Below are positions 1 to 11,460 of a stretch of 64,000 nucleotides of DNA, one piece after another (position 1 is the first letter of the stretch; every line of letters begins with the position of its first letter). The notes under the pieces were generated by a model that saw only the letters and a program-made list of their open reading frames with translations, searched no databases and was not told the DNA's origin. Where the stretch lies: positions 17,969,334 to 18,033,333 of the forward strand of contig NW_024037074.1 of the NCBI RefSeq assembly GCF_015706575.1, in the 5' to 3' direction. This stretch comes from Patiria miniata (Eukaryota; Echinodermata; Asteroidea; Valvatida; Asterinidae). A program made the translations under genes and the position numbers.

Positions 1-102
1 TCGTAGCTAACCATACATGTACAATGTACGTGTAAAATATAATCAGCCTTCCATTTTTTTGTGACACAGGCTAAAGAAAACAACTGGAACATCTCCCAAT
101 TT

Positions 103-478
103 GCTCTACCAGTCCTTCTGATTTGAGGCGTACGATCACACGCCCACGCCATCACACGCCTAAAAGCTGCCCAAGAAGTGCGAATAATCGCACGCCTGAA
201 TCCCTCTGTACCGCACACCTCAGCATACATTTACAGCATAATTATACTTCATAATTTATGGAAAAAACAGTATGTCGGTGAAGAGAAAACGGCTTTAATT
301 TGTAAACCAAAATGAATAGTACATGTACAAAAAAATACCAGATTGTTCAGTCCTGGCTTGGACCTCAGAATCACTCGCCTAGAAAAATAACACGCCTAGA
401 TAAATCACACGCCTAGAAAATCCAGGTGTGCCTTTTTCCACACGCCTGTGATTTTCAAATCAGGAGGACTGCTCTACC
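103..478. mobile_element. hAT-like MITE with 8-bp target-site duplication
   Basis: The element occupies 111-470 and is flanked by a perfect 8-bp direct repeat, GCTCTACC, at 103-110 and 471-478. Its ends are inverted: AGTCCTTCTGATTTGA on the left and the complement of TCAAATCAGGAGGACT on the right. The interior carries many copies of a short CACACGCCTA-like motif, clustered towards both ends. No transposase frame is visible, so it is non-autonomous. The 8-bp TSD fits hAT; other 8-bp superfamilies (P, some Mutator) are not excluded. Confidence 0.8.
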
Positions 479-1625
479 AAAGTATGGTTTCTGATTGTAA
501 CCGCATGCACTCGCCAGTGGTCTTCTTGGTTCATGAACAGCCTGCCAATTCGACTGATCAGAGAGTTTCCACCTATTTTTTTCACAATTACAGCTCTGGA
601 TCCGGAACGCATTGCATGTGGCAACTCACTCGTCACTTTTTAATTGGCAGGAATGTGAGCTGAACATGCTGAATGGAAACTTCTGGTGAAATCAGATATT
701 AAACCGTTATTCAGTTAAAAAAAATAATAGGATCACCAGATTTTGAAATCTCTAATTTCTCCCACCACTATTAATAGCAAGCAAGGACTACTGCTAGCGA
801 TGGATCATGCCACACACTTGGCAACTGTTCAGCCATTGGTACATTTGTACTGCCAGCGTATTCAAAGCAAAATAAAATTGTTCGTAAATTTGGTGAATAA
901 ATGCTACGTGATGATCAACTGTTTCACCGAGCAAATAAAAGTCATTCCTGTAGATTTTTTATCTAATTTTGTAATGAAACAACACAAAAATGCTAAAAAA
1001 ATACACAAGTCCTGTCCATAGTTGGTAGTGGCATCCTTGCGTAGTCTCGAAAACTGCATGAAGTTCCTTTTGTAACCTCAAACATTGTCAAAGGGGAAGT
1101 CATGCCACTGAATAGTTTCCACTTTTAGAACAAAAGGAGGAAAATATTCAGTCTATTATGTATGTTTGTATGTATACAGGAAGAGTAACTCTCACCACAT
1201 TTTACAATATAATAATTCACAAGTATTGTTACATGTAAAGTACATAACCTTGGTTCTTTTTTATGTTGACACTGTTTCGGTACATTGTAATTTATAAATT
1301 GTAACACAGGGTCTTTTATTGCCGATCAAAACACTTGTTTGTCCTGCACAATTAAGGCCAGGCATATTTGTGTTTTTTTAAAACTATTTTGTACATCCTT
1401 TTAACAGTCATTTGACTGTTTAGGCCGGGCATTTTCGAAAACAAATTAGAAGGCCCCCTATTTGAGTAATTACATGTAGTTGAACTTGGTTTGATTGAAT
1501 ACTCAAATATTTTAATATTAAAAATGCCAATCAATCAAGCTTTCCATGCGCCAGCCTAAACTACATGCGCCGGTCGGGAAATGCATCAATTGGCCTATAC
1601 CCCTGTCAATCTTGACAATTGAGCT
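479..1625. other. Non-genic stretch, nothing recognised
   Basis: AT-rich sequence with only short frames (71 and 92 codons) that show no recognisable domain or splice context. I see no repeat ends here. Confidence 0.6.
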
Positions 1626-2147
1626 TTAAAGGGAATACACAACATTTGCAAACATTGGAAAACAAAACTACCAAATTGTTACGAAATTCCTTAATTAAAT
1701 GAAAGTCTAAAGCATCCTGTAAAATTATGGCACCTGGTGTGAAGTCATTTTCAAGAAAAGTGGTATTTTGTATAAATTACCTACGGTGGTCGGCCGACCA
1801 CCGTTGGAAAAACCTAACTATTTTTCAACTACTGCTCCAAATTTACCTTTTTTTCAGTCCAAATTTTGTTTGCTATTGGTTTCATGTTCATGAACGGGTG
1901 CAGGCCAGCTAGACTGGTTTCCTTACCTTACAATTTTCGGGCATCAATAAATTGATTCATTTCATCTTAAGTGAAGTCAGGGAACCAGACTACTTGAACA
2001 TATTTGTTTTTCTAGGTTTTTCCAGCATTTTCGAACACAAAACTTCAAACTTGTCAGTGTAACAGTATTTTGATCTATTAAACTAACCCCTCAAATAGTT
2101 CATTTCTGAAAATTACAGCAAAAGCCAATGATGTACATTCCCTTTAA
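1626..2147. mobile_element. TTAA-flanked MITE, copy 1 of a 0.5-kb family
   Basis: The element at 1630-2143 starts AGGGAATAC and ends GTACATTCCCT, so it has short inverted ends, and it is flanked by TTAA on both sides. It aligns along its length with the copy at 5943-6464. A perfect palindrome, GGTGGTCGGCCGACCACC, lies inside (about 1787-1804). TTAA duplications are known for piggyBac and Kolobok elements; no transposase is visible to decide between them. Confidence 0.75.
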
Positions 2148-2837
2148 CCCTCCTATGCAAACATACATTCTGTGCCAAGTTGTCCTTTCAGTCAAAATCA
2201 ATCAAGTGACTGTTTTCAACAGTGAAGAGCTCCCAGCCGGCGTAAAGCAGGATTGACCGGCTGTGACTGTTTATGTAACTTGAAATGTCAGCTAATGGCA
2301 GCTTTGCTTGGACTGTAAACTTGCCTGTTTTTGTCTGTTGACTGAATTTGACTAGTCACAGTGCAGAAGGCCTGGCATGACTAAATGTTGATGGAGTATG
2401 ATGGACTTGGGCCTAATGGCCTGAAGCAGTGCTAAGGGTATCCGATTGATTTTGCCTAGCTTCCTGTACTACTATTGTGATAAAAGCCATGCGCAGCAAG
2501 TCCATGAATGTCAACCAGTGTCTCAGTGGTGGATTCCATTATGTCATGTACAGTTTTGTATTAGTCGCACAGTGATTGATGGATTTTGATAGAATTGGTC
2601 CAGTTCCTAGTAAAAGACACTCTGGGTAGCTACTAGAAACTTATAAGATTAAAATAACATCACAGACGTAATTTCATCATCTTCGTAAGACCACTCACAT
2701 TTTTTTAAATGGACAAATGTCATAATCGGATATTCGATGGGTGACCGAATATTTGAATACATACGGTATACTCAGCACATCCCTACCAGTTGATAATTAT
2801 GAATAGTTCATCTTTTTAGAAAATTAGAGTCTACAGT
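2148..2837. other. Non-genic stretch, nothing recognised
   Basis: No coding frame, RNA gene or repeat ends were recognised between the two neighbouring elements. Confidence 0.5.
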
Positions 2838-3298
2838 GTGATCCAAAAAAAAAAAAAAGATCATACTCCCACTACCCTGAGACTCAAATCACCTACAATG
2901 CAGATACCAATTGATGAAGAATCCTTTTAGAAGAATTATGGTACCAAAATATCCCAATGCGGTCCTCCAGTAGTTTTTGCTGCAGAGCCTATTTTGTGTA
3001 GTACGCTTCTTTCATGTGGGTATTATTACTGTACATCAATCGCTCCATCAATTACAATGTAAGTCACATTCCTGGGCAGGGTTCATCGGGACAAAAATGC
3101 CCCCACCTTGCTTCACAAAATAGGCTATAGAACAAAAACTACTGGACCGAGTCAGGCGACATTGGTTTCATTTTTCTCCTAAAAAGATTCTCTATGCACT
3201 GGTACATACATTGTTGTACATGTAGGCCCCTACTTATGTGGTTTGAGTCTCAGGGTAGTGAAAGTATGAGGTTCAGTTTTATAGGTTTTTTTTATCAC
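2838..3298. repeat. Foldback (palindromic) MITE with arms of about 170-200 bp
   Basis: The left arm (2838 to about 3010) reappears as its reverse complement at about 3090-3298. Shared blocks include ACTACCCTGAGACTCAAA and CCAGTAGTTTTTG. The two arms have diverged by point changes, so the insertion is not recent. No open frame. Confidence 0.75.
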
Positions 3299-4712
3299 CC
3301 TGTTTAAAGTTTTAAATTGATTGGCTCTATTTCTGTACCAATAGATTTTAAAAAAAATTAAAATGAAAGGTTTAATTGAGACTCCACATTCATTTAGTTG
3401 TGGTTTGTCATCGTCTCACCCCATTATTCCCCTCTTAAATCAAAACCCTGTGATCTTTCCAAGACCTTCCTGATGCTTTTCAACATTGCCAGCTGCATGG
3501 TACTGTGGTGTCCAATGGTGGATCTTCCTTTTCAGGTCAAGATCCTAAACTACAATGTACATGTATATACTTCCTCGTGTACATCATCATGGTTCCATTA
3601 CAATTTGTGACCATCCAACACAAAACCTAGTCTGAGCTTCATCCGTTATCCACGGAGCCCAGACTCCTGCATAACATCTGATATATCAAAGCATGCAGAT
3701 TTATGCGATCTCGCGTCTCAGCCAATCAGAGTCGACTTTAATAAATCCTGACGTCATTACATTCCCAAATCAGGACTAAATGTTTGATTGGTCAATGCGA
3801 ATGCAGTGTAAATACAACAACAGTCGAGCACGTATCGCGTAACGTATGCAATACAGAGCACGTGACACGGCCTTTGTTGCTGTGTCTAGGTTTTTTTATC
3901 CACGTCTACGACACGACAACGGATGAATGACCGAAGACCCGATGTAGAAAGCGCCCGCTGATTGGTCAAAATCTAGAGGTCAAGATGCGGTTTTCTTACA
4001 TAATTAATCAGCGAATTTGCTAAAATGAAATAGACCATGGCGGACTTCACAAAACCGGTCTATTGGAACAATTATTGAAAACTGGGATTTTAGGCTTTAT
4101 TAGAAAGGACACTAAACAGGCTTTCAAATAAAGTATAGAATAAGGGAATCTGACAAAATCTGAGGGAGTTAAACAAGTACATGTAGGTATTTTCAGGGGG
4201 GTTAAACTTATAGTTTTTGTAGTCATTTTAGCACCTTGGATTCACAGGCAAAATGTGTTATTGTCAGTTTTTATTTGTTAAATAAGGCAGAGGGAAAGCT
4301 TCGTATTTGATGTGATAAGAGGTTTTTTGTTTAGTAGTTTCTTAGAGGTTTTTAACTTTTACCAAAGATATGTACGGACAAACTATAACGGGATTTACTG
4401 TAACGTGAGTTTATATCGCAATATACAATGTACATACATATATCCCTCTAGAGATTTTATGATTGATTATTTTATCTGTATGTATGGAAGTCGAATATTG
4501 TGCTCATGAGTGCATTGACAACTGAATGCTTGTTGGACTTTCCCCCTGTTTAAAATTTGGTTTACACAACAAAAGTAAGAAAATCTCTATTTATTTTAAG
4601 AAAAAAAATTCTCACCAAGGTTTGAACCCTGCACCTTTGGAAATAAAACATAGAACATGAGCAAACAGATAATAATATACAATGACATATTTATTATTTC
4701 CACTTACATTGT
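3299..4712. other. Non-genic stretch, nothing recognised
   Basis: No gene was recognised. A GC-richer patch at about 3640-3960 contains CACGTGAC and GACGTCA words but has no frame or repeat ends that I can define. Confidence 0.5.
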
Positions 4713-4835
4713 ACTTCCAGAACTGTAAGGTTTTTACAAACTTACAGAAAGACCGATTGAAGTTCTGTACTTAGCAGAAAATTCTCAATTTTTTCAAACC
4801 TCCAAACTCTCCTGTCGCAAAATGTTTGGCCTCAA

Positions 4836-5060
4836 CATTTCACAAGGGAAAGATTTCCATATACGAAGTTCACTCAACACCCTGTGTACAAACCCTATAA
4901 GATTGGACTGAAAAATTCTAAGTGTTTTCTAAGAAAATGCTTGTATTTTCTCACTGCTCAAATTGACTTTGATGACATGAAATTGCTATCTGGGGGCTTG
5001 TTAGTCAATACAGAGGAAAAGAAGTGAACTTCGTATATGGAAATCTTTCCCAAATGTGAA
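4836..5060. repeat. Inner inverted repeat 1
   Basis: GGGAAAGATTTCCATATACG is repeated as its reverse complement at the other end, with arms of about 40 bp and an unpaired middle of about 150 bp. It lies inside the foldback at 4713-5318. Confidence 0.7.
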
Positions 5061-5145
5061 ATTTACCAGAATTTCATTCACCAGGATCATTGGAGTCTTG
5101 CACTCGGCCGTCTCTCATCATTTGCCGTCGACTGAGGGCGCTTTA

Positions 5146-5241
5146 ATTCTCTTGACCAACTACAGCGCGGCTTTCATTTCATTGCGCGAGGCACGGAGAC
5201 ACTCTCGGAATAAAAGCCGCGCTGTAGTTGGTCAAGAGAAA
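5146..5241. repeat. Inner hairpin 2
   Basis: The left arm CTCTTGACCAACTACAGCGC pairs with the matching complement at 5208-5241, giving arms of about 35 bp that are nearly perfect. The core is GC-richer than its surroundings. Confidence 0.75.
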
Positions 5242-5356
5242 AAATTGAGAATTGTCTTCTAGCAACTTCACTTGGTCTTTCTGTGTAAGGTTTGTAAAAA
5301 CATTACAGTTCTGGAAGTCATTTCCACTACTTCAGTCATGTTAGTACTTCCAGGAA

Positions 5357-5422
5357 TAAGTTGCAGCTTGCAACTCGTTATTCCATTTAAAAAGAAATAC
5401 TGAGTTGCAAGCTGCAACTTAT
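5357..5422. repeat. Short hairpin
   Basis: AAGTTGCAGCTTGCAACTC near 5358 and GAGTTGCAAGCTGCAACTT near 5402 are exact reverse complements across a 25-bp AT-rich loop. This is probably the remnant of another small palindromic element. Confidence 0.65.
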
Positions 5423-5938
5423 AATTATCATGAAGAAGGTGCAGTGGATATTTTACTGTGAACCGGTCCCCGATTGTTTGAAGTTTTATACCGGCACGGC
5501 ACATAAGCAGTGACCGTTTTTTGGGGGGACATCAAAATCGTTACCGTGACAAATCTGGTTCTGCGCTAACATTGTTGTCGTGACTCTGTGTTTAAAGAGA
5601 TGAAAATCAGACCTACATGTACATGTACATTTGTATATCACCCTGTATATTTTATGTGTAAAATATTTCTTTTTTTTTAATTAAAGAAAAAAAATCTGCC
5701 AGAGCCAAAAATCAGACAACGTAAATGAAACGCTCTGCAATTAAAATGTAGGATTCAAATTAAAACAATAAAAGATGACAATTCTTATTTTGTTGACAGA
5801 AACAAATTTCAAAACAATATTAGAAGACAACTCTTTGGGACTCTAACTCAAGCAGCATTGGTTGCGAGGCGGGCATGCTACATGTATGCACTAGGCCACG
5901 CATTCGCATGAAGAGAAATAAAAATTTAATATCTTATA

Positions 5939-6468
5939 TTAAAGGGAAAATACAACATTTGCAAACATCAAAAAATAAAACTACCAAACCATTTTGAAAT
6001 ACCTTGCTGGACTGTTAGTGAATGACAGTGTAAAGCATCCTGTAAAATCATGGCACCTGGTATACTGTCATTTTCAAGAAAAGTGGTATATTTGTATCAA
6101 TTTCCAACGCTGGTCGGCCGACCAGCGTTGGAAAAAAACTGGCTTTTTTTCAAATACTGGCCCCAATTGACCATCGCACTTGTTTGCAATCGATTACACA
6201 CCTATGAACGGGTGCAAGCCAGCTAGACTGGTTCCCTGACCTTACAATTCCCCAATGTATGTAAACTGCTCTGTTTCTTCTAATATGGAGTCAGGGAACC
6301 AGACTACAGAAAAACGATTGTTTTTCTTGGTTTTTATAGCATTTTCGAACCCAAAACATCAAAAAAGTCAGTGTAACTATATTTGCTATATATTTCCAAA
6401 AGGCCCAATTCCATCCATTTCTGGAAATTACAGCAAAAGCAAATGATGTATATAAATATTCCCTTTAA
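5939..6468. mobile_element. TTAA-flanked MITE, copy 2 of the 0.5-kb family
   Basis: The element at 5943-6464 runs from AGGGAAAAT to ATATTCCCT between TTAA repeats. It is homologous throughout to 1630-2143, in the same orientation. Its palindrome, GCTGGTCGGCCGACCAGC, has changed relative to copy 1 but is still perfectly symmetrical, so changes on the two sides match. Confidence 0.75.
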
Positions 6469-6481
6469 AAGTTATACTTAT

Positions 6482-8136
6482 AGTTATACTAGGGAGGTCG
6501 GCGTAACGGGTTCGATCTTCATTTGTATCTATTTGCGTGCGAAAGTGTGTTTCAAACTGGCGCAGTTTAACCTTTTCTTGAAACTGGAACAGTTTCTCTG
6601 ATGAGATGATTACAGAGAGAAATGATGGATCTTTCCAATGATATCTTTGTTTTGGATGATCGCCATATTCGAAATCGTGAAATCTGGTGTTGAAAATTAT
6701 GTTTATTTCTGGGAAGTTGTGATCGCAGTCGCCCTGGGAGCGGCCATCTTGTTTTTAGCTCGTGACATTCACTCACGTTTTGTGGCGAGATGTGCCGAGA
6801 TTTCGTTGGACAAAAATAGAAATGACATCATAGTAAAGCCAAAGAAAATCTCTTTCGACTCATACCAAGAAGAGGTACGCTCGATTTTTTTTGGCCTTCT
6901 GATTTGGGAGATTTTTTCCGACGAAATAAAGGTACAGATTGTCATGATTTTTGGGCCGAAAAATCATTAAAAATCTCACATGAGGAGTTCATGAAAGACT
7001 AAAAAAGGGGTAGTTTCTGAAAGGTTGGAATTTCAGGAGTTTGTGTGACTAGTTTTTTGGTTATGTTTCCCATGACGCTTTTTGACGCTGGGGGGTTTTG
7101 TTGTCGGGGTGCCTTCAGCAAGGTGATTAAAATATGGCGCGCGGCGGTGTCACAATGGCTGCCTATTTCTTCCTCCATGCTTTATGCCTGCATGAAGCAA
7201 TAATATTTCAATGCTGTGATTACTGGGGTAAATTTTGGTGGATAGCTTTATTGGGGAAATTTTCATTATACAAATACAAATTCTGCTAAAAAAAAATTAA
7301 TATAGTAATATTTCAACTGTTTCTGAATATTTTCCAATCTTGAACTAAATTTGCATTAAACATGTTAAATTTAGCTTATTTTTGTCTTTGCTTTTTTTGC
7401 CCTAGGCTTCTAGTTCCTGAATAAGTTTAGTCCAGAGTCTAACCAGACTGTTCTGAGTACAATGTATAATGAAGAACAAGATTCAATGTTTTTTAAAAAT
7501 TATTTTTGAATATACATCTCTGCATAAGGCCAAAAAAGGGGACAAAATAAATATAAAGTTAATTCCCACTGGAACCTACATATTGAAGAAATGTTGTCTG
7601 TCATCAAATACTTCCATACTTTAAAGATATACTTTTGCTAAGTTAAAAACCCTTTTTTTTTTTGGCCGTAAAATACTTTCAACACACAGTTGGGTGAATG
7701 TTAATGCAAGGTTTCCATGCATTTCTATTTTAGGTCCCTGGATTCAGGATTCCCATCCTGGTTCAACCTCAAATATGACAGCTCCGAGAAAATTTACACA
7801 TACCAGCTATTAAAGGACTACCATAAAGAGGACCTGAGGATACAAATTTAGGATAATATGATCTCATCTAAATGAACTTGAAAATGTTTTCCAAACCTTT
7901 CTCAAATATTTTGAGGTGATTTGGATTTTTCTTTTTAATATTACACCCCGCACCATGCCGACAGAATAATTCGGGTTGGACATGCCCCTTTAATGGACCA
8001 TAACTTCACCACACTTTAAGATATAAACTTATAATTGGTACCATTAGATTTCTTTTTGGAAGCTCTTTCCAATGATACCAAGTTTGTAATATTTGGACCA
8101 AAAAACCCCAAAAGTGCCGACCACCCTAGTTATACT
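6482..8136. mobile_element. 1.64-kb DNA transposon copy with 9-bp TSD
   Basis: A perfect 9-bp direct repeat, AGTTATACT, lies at 6482-6490 and 8128-8136. The element between (6491-8127) has inverted ends AGGGAGGTCGGCG and the complement of TGCCGACCACCCT. A 110-codon plus-strand frame at 6638-6970 contains one hydrophobic segment (around residues 25-42) followed by a basic, hydrophilic stretch; I do not recognise it and found no transposase motif. A 9-bp TSD is most usual for Mutator-like elements, but the short TIR is not typical of them. Confidence 0.65.
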
Positions 8137-8153
8137 AGTGTAGGCCTACTATT

Positions 8154-8258
8154 AGTATACATGTAGCTCTACTGAGTGGAGCGTTGAATTACGGGTGCCC
8201 CTCCATATGGAGGGGCACCCGTAATTCAACGCTCCACTCAGTAGAGCTAGTATACATC
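8154..8258. repeat. Perfect 84-bp palindrome flanked by a direct repeat
   Basis: 8165-8206 and 8207-8248 are exact 42-bp reverse complements centred on CCATATGG, with no loop. AGTATACAT occurs directly on both sides (8154-8162 and about 8249-8257), which suggests an inserted hairpin element. The lack of any mismatch between the arms implies recent insertion or gene conversion. Confidence 0.8.
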
Positions 8259-9055
8259 ATGTAGGTACATGTGCTATATGAAAGTCGACTCATTCATATG
8301 TCATTTGTAACTGGAAAAATGCAAACCGGCTAAATAAACCTTTGTAAAGTTAATGAGTGATAGCAGATGTGCCTATGAAACTTACCCAAAAGCTGTCCAC
8401 AAAGCGGCTCATTGTGACGTGTTCGGATGTTCCGTCCTCTCAAATTACACCAGACCTCAGCGACTCGTGAGTGTACTGTACATGTAGGTCTAGGCCTAGT
8501 TGTTTTTGTACAGTGTGTAACTTGTACACAGTCGATCTGCACACGTATAGCACTGAGGCTCTGAGCACGCACCACCAGTGCCAAATCAATGACACCTTTT
8601 CACGTGTAAAAGTTGGTATTCCAATCATGAAACTATGAGTAGGCCTAGAAATGAATAATGCGATATCGAAGTTTTAAATTCATAGTGCACAATGTTCTAA
8701 TGAAAACTCTCTACTGTCTCTAGTCTTGTAAATCCGGATCTTCCGTGGCTGACTTTACTACCCGGAAGTCATACGGTCGGAAATCCAAGCCCCGACCGCA
8801 GCCAGCCGGCCAGACGGGTACCAAATCCCCATCCAATTCGATCACCACACGAAGACGTGCAGAACTTCCACATCCACACAATCACAATCCCGACGACTGT
8901 TGTATGAAATAATTTCATCGCATGGGGGCGCTAGACGCAGGACCGTTCGGCGCGGCAGAGAGCTAAGCGGCAGAGTGGTTGCATTGTATTTGATTACAAT
9001 GAAAGATTGCACAATTGAAGAGTATGTAATGACTAGACTCGAGTCCGACTGTGGT
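8259..9055. other. Non-genic stretch, nothing recognised
   Basis: Overlapping short frames on both strands at 8330-8630 and 8840-9118 show no recognisable domain. I see no repeat ends. Confidence 0.5.
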
Positions 9056-9262
9056 CCCTCAAAATGTGGGTTCAAAAAAAAATTACGGCGTGGGTATTCT
9101 AGATGTTCTGAGGCGTGATCTGAGGCAATTCTTATATAGGAAAAGATGTTGGTGTACGCAGTGCCTGCCTTTATTGCGACGTCACTTAAACAAAAAAAGG
9201 GGGTTCTTTTTTTTGGGGGGGGGGGATGCCCCCATTGCCCCCCCCCCTCCCCGATCCTCGAA
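9056..9262. mobile_element. Partial copy of the G/C-tract hAT-like MITE family
   Basis: It shares ordered blocks with the complete element at 31831-32152: ATTACGGC, a GATCTGAGGCAATT-like block, AGGAAAAGATG, and TGCCTGCCTTTATT. These are followed by a poly-T/poly-G run and then poly-C ending near CGATCC. The left end found in the complete copy is missing, and no TSD could be read. Confidence 0.6.
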
Positions 9263-10204
9263 TATAGGTTTTCTCAGCCAATTTCCGAATTTTTCTGATC
9301 ACTTTCATTATCTGTCATTCAATTTCTCAGGATTTGTACACATCTGATCAAATTGGGGTTTCTTTTTCGTTGTTGGGGCATTCAATTTCAATTTCAATTT
9401 CTAGGCACCCGGATTTAGTTCCTAATGTTCGTTTTCGTTTGGGGGAATTCTATTTCGTTTCGGTGCATTCAAGACTAACATGTAGCACTTACATTAAGTT
9501 TTTGACATCTTTTGACGGTTGACGCATTATTAGCGAATGTCGGTGCGCATATGACGTACGTATGGCCATGCTTTTCTTTAGGCTTCTTCGGTTATGGGTA
9601 AACATCTTCATCGTTTGGTCATTCAGATTAATAAGATTTGTTAATTGATATTTTTCCTGTTTCCTTCTGAGGTTCGTTTTTTCCCCAAAATCTTTAAATT
9701 TGTGTCTGTGAAATTTATAATGCAACAAATCAACTGATATCATGAGGGATAGGGATAGCTGATGTAACGAAATTATGCAATGAAAAGGGCTAATATGCGG
9801 ATTAGTAATGTTTTTTACAGTGTTGATCTTTTCTACTTGTTTTAAAGTTTGAACAAATCTGTCAGGGGCATCTTTATGTTGGCATGTTTATTAATCCTTT
9901 AACTTTGTTTACTGTTCTTTTTCTTTCTGTTTTTGTAAAAAAAAAAAATTATAGCTGATTCACTCATCGATCTTTTGACGTGCAAGACACAGTGGCGTAA
10001 ACAGGGGAACCGGGGCTTGCGGACTGGGGACCATTGCAACGGGCTAGAGATTTTAAAAGCGATTAAACCGGGACGCTGATGGGAGCAAAATGGGGACCGC
10101 GAAATCGGCCTGTCGGAAAAAATCCTGCGTCCGTCGGGAAATTTGCAGGGATGAAGAGTGATAGTGTCCATTGTTCGCTTTTAACGGTGTCCCTATTAGA
10201 AGAT
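9263..10204. other. Non-genic stretch, nothing recognised
   Basis: No gene or repeat ends were recognised. CAGTGGCGTAAACAGGGG near 9990 resembles an hAT terminus, but no partner end was found. Confidence 0.4.
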
Positions 10205-10361
10205 GGTGCGAACTCGACCACCACTGTGACTCGACTCGATTCGACTCGACCTTGTTGAGCTAATGACTCGACTGAGTCGACTCGACTCGACTCGAGTCAC
10301 TTCCTTACAATTACTCAACTCTACTCGAGTCACAAAATAGAGTGACTCGTTACAACTCTGA
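10205..10361. mobile_element. hAT-like terminus with GACTCGA subterminal repeats
   Basis: The segment is built from repeated GACTCGA/TCGAGTC motifs and ends at 10361 in a sequence whose complement is CAGAGTTGTAACGAGTC. This is the CA-starting, short-motif-rich end expected of some hAT elements. The flank after the right end (AAAAGGTG) weakly resembles AGATGGTG before the left end, so the TSD is uncertain. Confidence 0.5.
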
Positions 10362-11100
10362 AAAGGTGCCTAGAATTTAGACAAATACAAAAACCTGAGT
10401 AAACAGACGAGGTCAAAAATTGTACCACGTGCCAACTTTCGTGGGTACGACCATTTTTATTATTTGTTTCAAAAATGCTTTCTAGATCATTTTTACATAT
10501 ACATATAATATCTGAACGCATTCACAAATCAAAAGTTTCAAGAATATATATATAAGTCCTTTGTAAAATTATATTAGAGCATTTGTCATCTTCCTTTCGA
10601 TTGTTTAAAAGTTAAAATTCTCTTGAAATCAATTAGTTTCGTCCTTAAAGGCGATAAGAAAGGTGATTTCAATATTTCAGAATAAATGGTTCAATTGAAT
10701 TCCATAAAAAACCTATACGTCCCTTGATTTTGCGTATTACAATACGATATTCGTAGGTATAGAGCCACTTTTAACATGTATGAAGAAATGCGATATAACC
10801 GAATGTGCGTTGGTTTTGTCGTTACTGGTCTATTTGTCAAGAAGTCATGAAAACATATTTAATGTTTCGTGTCTTGCAAAAGATGAATAAACTGTGGTAA
10901 ATGCAACTTCTGGATTGAAAACCGGGACTTTTGGAGGGATATCCAGTGTTAGGCCTACTGTGTTATTATGCGTCTGGCCAAGATCAGGAATTATATTAAT
11001 CAGAAAAAAAACATTTAAAAACACAACTGATCACTCCGTTCAAAAAAAAATGGAAAGTTCTAAGTTTTGAGGATCACACACGAGTCTCAAAATACGTTTT
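10362..11100. other. Non-genic stretch, nothing recognised
   Basis: AT-rich, with no coding or repeat structure that I can define. Confidence 0.5.
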
Positions 11101-11460
11101 AAGGGGACGCAGAGCAAAGCACCCCCCCCCCCAAAAGTTCACAAACATTCGAAAATCCCCGCAACTTATGCGCCTATCAAACTTACCCCCCCCCCCTCCC
11201 CAGATCCGATGTCGGGATTTGGTCACGTTTTTCACGCCCCAGGGTGGGGATTTTGGTCACTCAAATTACATTGTTACCATTGGCGTACTACAAAGGCAAT
11301 CACTCGTGCGCCCACACATGTATGTCGGGGCTTGGTCGGGGATTGTCACTTCAGTATAAATTTTGACCGAGGGGTGGGGATTTTGTCACTTTAAAAGTGG
11401 CAATCCCCACTCTTGGGTGGGGCAGCCCAGGGGAGGGGTGGGGGAAACATTATTTGAGGC
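11101..11460. repeat. G-rich imperfect repeats with poly-C tracts
   Basis: Poly-C runs near 11122 and 11187 are followed by imperfect direct repeats of a GGTGGGGATTTTGGTCACT-like unit near 11242, 11336 and 11376. The plus frames here (61-114 codons) come from this low-complexity sequence and are not credible genes. Confidence 0.5.

Larger units (their letters stand above)
4713..5318. repeat. Foldback element enclosing two smaller palindromes
   Basis: The outer arms, 4713-4795 and 5239-5318, are reverse complements; shared words are CTTCCAGAACTGTAA, TTTTTACAAAC and TTCTCAATTTTTTC. The interior holds two separate inverted repeats, at 4836-5060 and 5146-5241, listed separately. Confidence 0.75.
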
